Of a stretch of 33,945 bases of DNA, positions 1 through 6,623 are shown one piece after another. The notes under the pieces were generated by a model. The model made no database searches, was not told where the DNA came from, and was given only the letters and a program-made list of their open reading frames with translations. The position numbers and the translations under genes were made by a program. How positions within the stretch are numbered: the first letter of the stretch is position 1; each line of letters starts with the position of its first letter. The DNA is from Burkholderiaceae bacterium (lineage in GTDB: Bacteria > Pseudomonadota > Gammaproteobacteria > Burkholderiales > Burkholderiaceae_B), in contig SCSG01000029.1 of assembly GCA_004322135.1 (NCBI GenBank), positions 1 through 33,945 of the forward strand, given 5' to 3'.

Positions 1-13
1 GCTCTTCCGATCT
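1..13. other. Illumina adapter remnant at contig end
   Basis: The first 13 bases (GCTCTTCCGATCT) are identical to the 3' end common to Illumina TruSeq read 1 and read 2 adapters. The genomic sequence therefore most likely begins at base 14. This is an untrimmed library artefact and shows that the window starts at an assembly end rather than a biological boundary. Confidence 0.93.
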
Positions 14-82
14 CAATTTACGGGTTTGTACTGATGGAAGATCTCAGCCTCGACGCTTAAACTTTTAAAAAAATAAAACAAC

Positions 83-98
83 GTTTAATATATGGAAC
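83..98 (+). promoter_or_regulatory. AT-rich promoter region with imperfect palindrome
   Basis: An AT-rich stretch (about 58-100) in otherwise GC-rich DNA precedes the small protein and Rieske oxygenase genes. Inside it, GTTTAATATATGGAAC is a 16-bp palindrome with two mismatched pairs, the size and type of site bound by dimeric IclR-family regulators. A possible -10 (TAATAT, 86-91) overlaps it. The IclR-type regulator encoded just downstream is the natural candidate, but that link is inference. Confidence 0.4.
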
Positions 99-241
99 AA
101 ACTAAGAGCAGAACTACCCACTTGCCCCATTCCCATCAAACCCGAAGCTCCCAGTTGGAACGCGTGTTGCGAGCAGTTACCCAACCAACAATTTCACCCC
201 TGTGCGCGAACATGGATCGCGTCGAAAATGGAGGCTACTAA

Positions 242-466
242 ATGCCAGCCCTTTATCTGCAACCCCACCAGGCCCGCAAATCCGAGCCCACCGTCTACGA
301 GAACCTGTTTGGCGACACCATCGAACGAGCATTCGGCTCGGGTATTGAAACGCTGGAGGGGCTCGTTGAATTTCTTAATCAGCAAGGGCCCGAGCCTCAG
401 GATGCATCGATCAACTGGACCGTGGACTCGCTCACCGCCGAATTCAAGCGTCTTGGCGACGACTAA
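242..466 (+). CDS. Small conserved-looking protein upstream of Rieske oxygenase
   Basis: This is a 74-residue acidic protein with no signal peptide or membrane segment. The ATG at 242 is chosen because GGAGG lies 6 bases upstream; an ATG at 228 in another frame lacks support. The sequence has an N-terminal PALYLQPHQAR segment, a helical middle (YENLFGDTIERAF, LEGLVEFLNQQGP) and a tryptophan near the C-terminus. From memory it resembles short proteins labelled 'recombinase-like helix-turn-helix domain' that accompany Rieske oxygenase genes in Burkholderiales, but I could not verify this. It ends 21 bases before the oxygenase gene and is surely cotranscribed with it. It could be an accessory or stabilising partner of the oxygenase or a small regulator. 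Its function is not known to me. Confidence 0.75.
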   Translation: MPALYLQPHQARKSEPTVYENLFGDTIERAFGSGIETLEGLVEFLNQQGPEPQDASINWTVDSLTAEFKRLGDD

Positions 467-487
467 CAGACAACGGAGAAAATCCTC

Positions 488-1501
488 ATGAGCACCAATC
501 CCACCGACGCCGAAATCGAAGAGGTCCTGGTCAACGGCCTGAACAACCGCTGGTATGCCATTTGTCCCTCAACGTTTCTCAAAGACAAACCCATTTCGCT
601 GCACCGTCTGGGCTACAAGCTGGCCCTGTGGCGGGGCAACGATGGCACGCCCTACGCGCTGGAAGACCACTGCCCGCACCGCGGCGCACCGCTGTCCGTC
701 GGCGTTCCTCTAGGCAACAAAATTGCCTGTGGCTATCATGGCGTGCAAGTGCGCTGCGATGGCACTGTGGTTTCCGTCCCGGGCAGTCCCGGCTGCAAAC
801 TTGAGGGCTCACGCCCCACTCTCTCATTCCACGTAAAGGAATCAAACGGGGCCATCTTCTTGTACAAGTCAACGGTAAACATCGACGAGCCGCCACCACT
901 CGTGCTTCCCGAACAGCTCACCTCTGACGAATACGAAAGCTTCCTGTGCTATACCGAATGGGGCTCTGACTACCGCTACGTTATCGACAACGTCATGGAC
1001 CCGATGCACGGCACGTTTTTGCACAAGCAATCACACGCCATGTCGGCCGGTGCCCGCTCCGCAACGTTCAAACTTGAAGAGACAGAACACGGCTTCATGT
1101 TTGCCAAAGATGCACAGCGCGACGTCAACTTCGACTGGAGTGAATTCGGCGACACCAACTACCATTGGCTCAGGCTCGATATCCCGTATCCCAAAACCGG
1201 CGGCCCAGGGGGCAGCTTCGGGATCTGCGGCAGTTGCACTCCCATCGTCCCGAACGCGGTCGCCGTCTTTTTCTGGCGCACCCGCAAGGTGTCGGGCTGG
1301 CAGCGCGACGTATGGCGCTTCCTGTACAAAAATCGCCTGGAAGCGCGCCACTGGGCTGTACTGGAACAGGACCGGGCGGTGCTTGAAGTCATGGAGCCCG
1401 ACGCCAACAAGCGCGAGCACCTGTATCAGCACGACGTCGGCGTAATGCGCGTGCGTCGTCAGTTGCGCCAACTGGCCATAAGCCAGCTCGCCGGCAAGTA
1501 A
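488..1501 (+). CDS. Rieske non-heme iron oxygenase, oxygenase component
   Basis: This 337-residue protein is a ring-hydroxylating or O-demethylating oxygenase alpha subunit of the phthalate/vanillate-demethylase class. The Rieske [2Fe-2S] ligands are visible as C62-P-H64 and C81-G-Y-H84. The mononuclear iron site is N168-V-M-D171-P-M-H174 with H179, and D295 in LEQDRAVLE is the likely carboxylate ligand. Electrons would have to come from a reductase; none is encoded in this window. A GGAG ribosome site lies 9 bases before the ATG. The small protein at 242 is directly upstream and an IclR regulator follows after a hairpin. Substrate is unknown: an aromatic acid or N-heterocycle is plausible because a flavin monooxygenase of the salicylate/6-hydroxynicotinate class lies nearby. 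The family call is firm and the substrate is not. Confidence 0.93.
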   Translation: MSTNPTDAEIEEVLVNGLNNRWYAICPSTFLKDKPISLHRLGYKLALWRGNDGTPYALEDHCPHRGAPLSVGVPLGNKIACGYHGVQVRCDGTVVSVPGSPGCKLEGSRPTLSFHVKESNGAIFLYKSTVNIDEPPPLVLPEQLTSDEYESFLCYTEWGSDYRYVIDNVMDPMHGTFLHKQSHAMSAGARSATFKLEETEHGFMFAKDAQRDVNFDWSEFGDTNYHWLRLDIPYPKTGGPGGSFGICGSCTPIVPNAVAVFFWRTRKVSGWQRDVWRFLYKNRLEARHWAVLEQDRAVLEVMEPDANKREHLYQHDVGVMRVRRQLRQLAISQLAGK

Positions 1502-1527
1502 CAAGGGCTGACCACGCCTCGGCTCGT

Positions 1528-1544
1528 TCCCACGCCAAGTGGGA
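1528..1544 (+). terminator. Possible terminator hairpin after the oxygenase gene
   Basis: TCCCAC-gccaa-GTGGGA forms a perfect 6-bp stem with a 5-base loop, 27 bases after the oxygenase stop. It is followed by CTTCTT, a poor uridine tract, so termination would be weak. Confidence 0.35.
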
Positions 1545-1566
1545 CTTCTTGCCGGGGAATTGCCAC

Positions 1567-1608
1567 TATAATGGCCGCGGTACTGCGGGGAAGCATCAGC
1601 AGTACCGC
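1567..1608 (+). promoter_or_regulatory. TATAAT box with 10-bp inverted repeat (IclR gene promoter/operator)
   Basis: A perfect -10 hexamer TATAAT at 1567-1572 is followed immediately by a perfect inverted repeat, GCGGTACTGC (1577-1586) and GCAGTACCGC (1599-1608), separated by 12 bases. The expected transcription start (about 1579) falls in the left arm, so a protein bound there would block initiation. This fits autoregulation by the IclR protein encoded from 1671. The right arm is followed by TTTCT, so the same hairpin could also act as a terminator for the upstream oxygenase transcript. I see no good -35 box, which would suit an activated promoter. Confidence 0.55.
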
Positions 1609-1670
1609 TTTCTACATTCAAACCCGGCATCTTTAATTCTCTGAAGCCGCCACAACAACAGGAAGCGCCC

Positions 1671-2465
1671 ATGAGCACCAGGGAAGTCGAGAAATACTCC
1701 GTGCCTGGGCTGGAGCGCGGCCTGCGCATTCTGTGTGAATTTTCCCGCGAGACGCCCACTCTGACGGCGCCCATTCTGGCCAAGCGGTTGAATGTTCCCC
1801 GCACAACAGTATTTCGCCTGCTGGTAACCCTGGAAGGCCTGGGCTTTGTCGAGCGCGCGCGGAATGGCCGCGACTACCAGCTTGGTACAGCAGTACTCAA
1901 ATTGGGGTTCGAATACCTGGCTTCGCTAAGCCTTACCGAATTAAGCCGCCCCATACTGGAAAGCCTGCGTGACGATCTCGGCTATTCAGCGAACCTCGTC
2001 ATCCGCGACGGCCGTGACATCGTCTACGTCCAGAAGGTTGCATCCAACTCACTATTCACAAGCGCCGTCCACATCGGAACGCGCCTGCCTGCGCACGCGA
2101 CGGTGCTGGGTCGGGTATTGCTTTGCAATCACAGCTTTCAGGAATTGCAGGACCTTTACCCCGAAGAGCACCTGCAGTCACACGGCCCGCAGACCCCACC
2201 GACCGTCAAGGATCTGTACAAGCTGTTGCATACTGACAAAGAGCGTGGGTACGTGCTGGAAGAAGGATTTTTCGAGCGCAATATTTCGACTATTGCCGCC
2301 CCTGTGTACAACGAAGACGGCGACGTTCAGGCTGCGCTGGGCCTGACCATACCGCATGTGCACATTCCGCCGGGAGACCGGGACAAGCTGATATTGAAAG
2401 TACGTACTGCGGCAGGAGACCTGTCGGCCTGCCTGAATCACAGCGCACAGACCCGCGTCAGCTAA
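1671..2465 (+). CDS. IclR-family transcriptional regulator
   Basis: This 264-residue protein has an N-terminal winged helix-turn-helix (about residues 12-75, with LERGLRILCEFS, LAKRLNVPRTTVFRLLVTLEG and GFVERA) and a C-terminal IclR effector-binding domain (about 90-255). Length is normal for the family. IclR proteins control aromatic and other catabolic genes as repressors or activators in response to a pathway intermediate. The gene lies 170 bases after the Rieske oxygenase and faces a second IclR gene. Its own promoter carries a 10-bp inverted repeat at the start site. The ATG at 1671 has AGGA 8 bases upstream. The family is certain; control of the adjacent oxygenase is inferred from position. 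Confidence 0.93.
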   Translation: MSTREVEKYSVPGLERGLRILCEFSRETPTLTAPILAKRLNVPRTTVFRLLVTLEGLGFVERARNGRDYQLGTAVLKLGFEYLASLSLTELSRPILESLRDDLGYSANLVIRDGRDIVYVQKVASNSLFTSAVHIGTRLPAHATVLGRVLLCNHSFQELQDLYPEEHLQSHGPQTPPTVKDLYKLLHTDKERGYVLEEGFFERNISTIAAPVYNEDGDVQAALGLTIPHVHIPPGDRDKLILKVRTAAGDLSACLNHSAQTRVS

Positions 2466-2528
2466 CCGAGCCGCCATCCGCGGCCTGTGGCGGTAGCCCG
2501 GCCGCCTGACACCACGGCTGAAACCACG

Positions 2529-2548
2529 CGTCTGCGGCACAGCAGACG
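2529..2548. terminator. Hairpin between convergent IclR genes
   Basis: CGTCTGC-ggcaca-GCAGACG is a perfect 7-bp stem in the 105-base gap between the two convergent IclR genes. A TTTT run follows only 10 bases later on the plus strand. It could terminate transcription from either side, but is not a textbook intrinsic terminator. Confidence 0.4.
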
Positions 2549-2570
2549 TCGTTCGGGCTTTTCCGGATTG

Positions 2571-3335
2571 CTAACAGGCGGCAATACGCGCCAGTTCGTC
2601 CGTAGCGAGCTTGACGGCAGCCTCAACCTTTTTAACGAACGCGCTGTTTTCGCCAAATACGCGTTCGGGCCCCACCACGCTTATTGCCGCCACGGCGGAG
2701 CCCGACACACTTCGCACTGCCGCCGCGCAGGCATTGATGCCCGCCTCGTAGCCCGAAAAGCTCCAGGCGCAACCATGTTCACGTTCCCGCGCAAGCACCT
2801 CATTCAGTTGCTCAAACGCGCCGGGCCCGCTTTTACCTGCCTGGTCTGAGGCGCCCACCCCCGACATGCGCTGCGCAAGATCTTCAGGCGCCAAAGTTGC
2901 CAGCATGGCCCGCCCGGGCGCGGTCAGATACGCCGCCACGCGGCTGCCCACGCGAATATGACTCACCAGCCCCGATTCGGGCATCTCGCGCGCCACATAC
3001 ACAATATCGCCGGCATCCATGACGACCAGGTAGGCCGACAATCCTAGATCCCGGCACAAGCGCACGAGCAAACGACGGCCGGCACCAAGCAGATCAAGGG
3101 AACCCAAGCCACTGGCTGCCATGGTAAGAAAGCCCAGCCCGATCCGATGCCCTCCCTGCGGCAGGCGCTCTACCATGCCCTCGTGCTCCATTGTTGCCAA
3201 CAAGCGCATCACCGTCACGCGATTGACATCTATGAACCGCCCTACTTCCGATAAATTGGCGGTAGAACCTCCCTCGGCGATATACCGCAAAAGCCGCAGC
3301 CCCCGTACCACTGGAGTGACTATTTGAGATGCCAT
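2571..3335 (-). CDS. IclR-family transcriptional regulator, second copy
   Basis: This 254-residue protein has an N-terminal winged helix-turn-helix (VVRGLRLLRYIAEGG, VGRFIDVNRVTVMRLLATMEH, GMVERL) and an IclR effector domain from about residue 80. It is clearly divergent from the IclR protein encoded at 1671, so this is not a recent duplication. Its start lies only 6 bases after the stop of the flavin monooxygenase gene on the same strand, so the two form an operon. No good Shine-Dalgarno sequence precedes it, consistent with low-level expression or coupling to the upstream gene. It probably controls the monooxygenase promoter around 4509, which carries a perfect inverted repeat; this would be negative autoregulation or activation by substrate, by inference. 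Confidence 0.92.
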   Translation of the reverse strand: MASQIVTPVVRGLRLLRYIAEGGSTANLSEVGRFIDVNRVTVMRLLATMEHEGMVERLPQGGHRIGLGFLTMAASGLGSLDLLGAGRRLLVRLCRDLGLSAYLVVMDAGDIVYVAREMPESGLVSHIRVGSRVAAYLTAPGRAMLATLAPEDLAQRMSGVGASDQAGKSGPGAFEQLNEVLAREREHGCAWSFSGYEAGINACAAAVRSVSGSAVAAISVVGPERVFGENSAFVKKVEAAVKLATDELARIAAC

Positions 3336-3341
3336 GGGTTT

Positions 3342-4475
3342 TCAGGCCAGCAGCGGCACTGCCCAGGCGTCATACGCATACACCCAGTCGCCATTGTTGC
3401 CGTCCTTAAGCCAGGCGTTACCGCGTGAGCCTATCTGGATGCGACTTGTACGATTGAGCCGGGCGTCCTGGTACACCTTGAAAGCGGATGGTTCGTCGGC
3501 CAGACGCGGATCTGTCAGGCAGCGCGCCAGAACAACGGCATCTTCAATGGCCTGCCCTGCGCCCTGGGCCATGAAAGGCATCATCGGATGGCAGGCATCG
3601 CCAAGCAGCACCATGCGTCCCTTGTGCCATGTGGGCAGCGGATCGCGGATATACAGCGCCGACTTCAGCACGGAATCGCAAGCGGCCAGCAAGGCGCGCG
3701 CTTCGGGGTGGAAATCTTTGTAGATTTCACGCAATTCGCCAACGTCGCCCGGGGCCGTCCAGGACTCAAGCTCCCAGCCGCCCTGGGGCGTTGTGGCGAA
3801 GATGAAAAGGTCTTTACCCCGGCTAAGCGGAAAGCTGACGATCTGAACATCGGGATTCGGCCCCCACCATTTGGTGAAGTTGTCCATGTTGGGCAGGCCG
3901 CCGAGCTTTTCGACCGGCACCACCGCCCGGTAGGCGACCACGCCAGTGAACTGCGGCTGCTCTTTGCCCAGCATGGCGGTACGTACCGTGGAATGGATGC
4001 CGTCCGCGCCGATGAGCACATCGACCTTCTCGTGGCTGCCGTCTTCGAACTGCACGGTTACCCCATCGCCGTCATCGCGTACCTGGATAGTGCGCTTGCC
4101 CAGCCGAACATACTCGGACGGTACGGCGGCTTCAAGCGCCGTCATGAGGTCGGCGCGATGCATAGTGAGTTGCGGTGCGCCATAACGACTTTCGGCGGCG
4201 GCGGAAAGTTCCAGGCGAGAAGTTTCCTCGCCCGTGAAGCCATCGCGGCTGATGCGGTATTTAGGACGTGCAGCGGTTTCACGCAAGGCTTCGCCCACGC
4301 CCAGACCGTCCAGTGCACGCACGGCATTGGGCGTGAGATTGATGTCGGCGCCGACACGGGCGAACTGCTTCGCCTGTTCGAACACTTTTACCTGCCGTCC
4401 CAGCTTGCGCAAGGCAATGGCCGCCGTCAGGCCACCTATGCCCGCGCCAGATATGCCAATAATCCGCTCTTTCAT
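3342..4475 (-). CDS. FAD-dependent aromatic monooxygenase (salicylate / 6-hydroxynicotinate hydroxylase class)
   Basis: This 377-residue protein is a class A flavoprotein hydroxylase using NAD(P)H and O2. It shows the FAD-binding GAGIGG (residues 10-15) followed by a downstream acidic residue, the DG motif GADGIH (156-161) and the GD motif LGDACHP (291-297) followed by MAQGAGQAIEDA. The C-terminal portion strongly resembles 6-hydroxynicotinate 3-monooxygenase (NicC): LPxWxxGRxVLLGDACHPM and a WVYxYD segment. However, the histidine that NicC carries in GAGIHxxPN is an asparagine here (GADINLTPN, residue 46), so the substrate is probably different. GGAGGGGG precedes the ATG. The downstream IclR gene shares its transcript. 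The class is secure; substrate is unknown. Confidence 0.9.
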   Translation of the reverse strand: MKERIIGISGAGIGGLTAAIALRKLGRQVKVFEQAKQFARVGADINLTPNAVRALDGLGVGEALRETAARPKYRISRDGFTGEETSRLELSAAAESRYGAPQLTMHRADLMTALEAAVPSEYVRLGKRTIQVRDDGDGVTVQFEDGSHEKVDVLIGADGIHSTVRTAMLGKEQPQFTGVVAYRAVVPVEKLGGLPNMDNFTKWWGPNPDVQIVSFPLSRGKDLFIFATTPQGGWELESWTAPGDVGELREIYKDFHPEARALLAACDSVLKSALYIRDPLPTWHKGRMVLLGDACHPMMPFMAQGAGQAIEDAVVLARCLTDPRLADEPSAFKVYQDARLNRTSRIQIGSRGNAWLKDGNNGDWVYAYDAWAVPLLA

Positions 4476-4502
4476 GCCCCCTCCGCCCTACGTCAAATTA
4501 AT

Positions 4503-4532
4503 TCAATAGTTCATTTTTGAACGTAATGTTAA
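4503..4532 (-). promoter_or_regulatory. Promoter and operator of the flavin monooxygenase operon
   Basis: On the minus strand TTAACA (4532-4527) and TATTGA (4508-4503) form a -35/-10 pair with an 18-base spacer. The spacer contains a perfect inverted repeat, GTTCA-N4-TGAAC (4509-4522). An operator between -35 and -10 fits repression or IclR-type control by the regulator encoded in the same operon. The region is AT-rich against its surroundings. Confidence 0.5.
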
Positions 4533-4572
4533 TAATTTAACCGACAGAGAAGATCAGGTCAAGTAGCTACCC

Positions 4573-4602
4573 GCCCGATATTCGTGGTGAATATGACCGG
4601 GC
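4573..4602 (-). terminator. Hairpin downstream of purF
   Basis: GCCCG and CGGGC (4573-4577 / 4598-4602) enclose a second stem ATATTC / GAATAT (4578-4583 / 4589-4594) with a 5-base loop and a 3-base bulge. It lies 23 bases after the purF stop. There is no uridine tract on the minus strand, so it may stabilise the 3' end rather than terminate by itself. Confidence 0.4.
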
Positions 4603-4624
4603 GTGCTCGGGTTCGCTCCGAAAA

Positions 4625-6112
4625 TCAGGCCTCATAGTCTGCAGCCACTGCAGCCTGCTCGCCGCGACTGCTGCTCAGGCGTTCGAGATAGGCGGAATCA
4701 ATGTCTCCCGTGACGTAGCGGCCGCTGAAGCACGACGATTCGAATTGTGTGATCGCGGGATTAAGGTCGTGAATGGATTTTTCAAGATCACCCAGGTCTT
4801 GATACACGAGCCCATCAGCGCCAATTTCGCGCGCGACCTCAGAGGTAGTGCGCCCCGTGGCAATAAGCTCGGACCGGGTGGGCATGTCGATGCCATACAC
4901 GTTGGGATAGCGCACCGCCGGCGCCGCCGAGGCGAAGAACACTTTATGCGCGCCCGCCTCCTTGGCCATGTCGACGATCTCACGGCTCGTCGTACCGCGT
5001 ACGATGGAATCATCGACCAGCAGCACATTCTTTCCGCGAAACTCCATGCCAATGGCGCTTAGCTTCTGACGCACGGATTTCTTGCGCACTGCCTGGCCAG
5101 GCATGATGAAGGTGCGGCCAATATAGCGGTTCTTGATGAAGCCTTCGCGATAATTCAGGCCGAGGTGGGAGGCAAGCTGCATGGCCGAAGGCCGGGACGA
5201 ATCGGGAATGGGCATGACAACGTCGACGTCGCCCAGCCGCAATGTCTTAGCCACGTTGTCGGCAAGGTATTCCCCCATGTGCAGGCGCGCATCGTAAATG
5301 GAGACCCCGTCCATCACCGAATCGGGGCGGGCAAAATACACGTACTCGAATACACACGGAGTGAATACCGGATTATCGGCACACTGGCGACTGGATACGT
5401 TGCCGTCGAGATCGATAAGCACCGCTTCACCCGGCGCGATATCGCGCACCAGCGTGTACCCGCAACCCGTAAGCGCCACGGATTCGGACGCAATCATCCA
5501 TTCGATTCCATTGTCAGTCTCCAGAGATCCCAGGCATAGCGGACGTATGCCGTACGGATCACGAAACGCCACCATGCCGAAGCTGGCGATTTGCGCAATG
5601 ACCGCGTAAGCCCCCTTGGTGCGCCGGTGCACGGCCGAAACAGCACTGAACACGGCGTTTTCATCCAGCGAGACGCCGCTGGATGACTTCTGCAATTCGT
5701 GAGCGAAAATATTGAGCAGGACTTCCGAATCAGAATTGGTGTTGATGTGACGGCGATCGATGAGGAACAACTCTTCGCGCAGTTCCCGCCAGTTTGTCAG
5801 ATTCCCATTGTGCACAAAGGTAATGCCAAACGGCGCATTCACATAAAACGGCTGGGCCTCTTCCACGCTGTCGCTGGAGCCCGCCGTGGGATAACGCACC
5901 TGCCCCAGGCCGCTGTTGCCCGACAAGACCCGCATGTTGCGGGTGCGGAATACATCCCGCACGAGTCCATGAGCCTTGTACATGCTGAAAAGATGCTCAT
6001 GCGACGTCGCGATGCCTGCGGCATCCTGCCCGCGATGCTGTAGCAGCAACAGGCTATCGTAGATAACCTGGTTGACAGGGCGGCGTGCCGCAACCCCTAC
6101 GATTCCACACAT
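4625..6112 (-). CDS. purF: Amidophosphoribosyltransferase
   Basis: This enzyme catalyses the first committed step of purine synthesis: PRPP plus glutamine gives 5-phosphoribosylamine. The 495-residue protein begins MCGIVGV, so removal of Met exposes the N-terminal catalytic Cys of the class II glutaminase domain (about 1-230). The phosphoribosyltransferase domain follows, with the PRPP-binding signature VLLVDDSIVRGTTS. Length matches the family (about 505 residues in E. coli). It is the last gene of the folC - SPOR - cvpA - purF run, 22 bases after cvpA, with GGGGAAA as ribosome site. The cvpA-purF pairing is conserved across many proteobacteria. Confidence 0.98.
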   Translation of the reverse strand: MCGIVGVAARRPVNQVIYDSLLLLQHRGQDAAGIATSHEHLFSMYKAHGLVRDVFRTRNMRVLSGNSGLGQVRYPTAGSSDSVEEAQPFYVNAPFGITFVHNGNLTNWRELREELFLIDRRHINTNSDSEVLLNIFAHELQKSSSGVSLDENAVFSAVSAVHRRTKGAYAVIAQIASFGMVAFRDPYGIRPLCLGSLETDNGIEWMIASESVALTGCGYTLVRDIAPGEAVLIDLDGNVSSRQCADNPVFTPCVFEYVYFARPDSVMDGVSIYDARLHMGEYLADNVAKTLRLGDVDVVMPIPDSSRPSAMQLASHLGLNYREGFIKNRYIGRTFIMPGQAVRKKSVRQKLSAIGMEFRGKNVLLVDDSIVRGTTSREIVDMAKEAGAHKVFFASAAPAVRYPNVYGIDMPTRSELIATGRTTSEVAREIGADGLVYQDLGDLEKSIHDLNPAITQFESSCFSGRYVTGDIDSAYLERLSSSRGEQAAVAADYEA

Positions 6113-6134
6113 TCTATTTCCCCGAAAGGCACCA

Positions 6135-6623
6135 TCAATACGGCAGCAGCGAAGCCACTGACGCTGGCAGCAACAACTTCACCTGCCGTACACCATTGAC
6201 CGCGGCAGACGACAGCTGCGCACCGCTCCACCAGGGTTCTTTGGGCAACTCAGTGTAGCCTGCCAGTGCCACCAGAACCAAAACGATAAGAAGCCCACGC
6301 AACAGACCAAACAGTGCGCCAAGACCGTGGTCCGCCGGCGTAAGCCCTGTTCGTTGAATCAGGGTGCCAAGCGTAACATTGACCAGCCCGACCAGCAGCA
6401 GCACAACAATGAAAACCGCCGCATAGGCGGCGGCAGTGCGCAAAAGACCGTTCGAGATAAGGGACGAGAGCCACGAAGAGGCAATTGGCCCCCACCAGAT
6501 TGCCGCCACAAAGGCCAGCAAGTACGCAACCAGAGACAGGACTTCCTTGACGAGCCCGCGCAACAGACCCAAAAATGCCGACACCCCCAGAATGGCCAGC
6601 ACAATGTAGTCGAAGCTGGTCAC
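6135..6623 (-). CDS. cvpA: CvpA family inner-membrane protein
   Basis: This 162-residue protein has four hydrophobic membrane segments (roughly residues 5-25, 28-50, 65-85 and 100-122). It matches CvpA, which was named for a role in colicin V production and whose molecular function remains unclear. It starts with GTG; the start overlaps the stop of the SPOR gene in a GTGA, indicating translational coupling. Its position directly before purF is the usual one and supports the identification. Confidence 0.92.
   Translation of the reverse strand: MTSFDYIVLAILGVSAFLGLLRGLVKEVLSLVAYLLAFVAAIWWGPIASSWLSSLISNGLLRTAAAYAAVFIVVLLLVGLVNVTLGTLIQRTGLTPADHGLGALFGLLRGLLIVLVLVALAGYTELPKEPWWSGAQLSSAAVNGVRQVKLLLPASVASLLPY

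Noticed and set aside
3588-4520. A 310-codon plus-strand frame opposite the flavin monooxygenase
   Set aside because: It lies fully antisense to a gene with clear FAD motifs, has no ribosome site and no recognisable domain.
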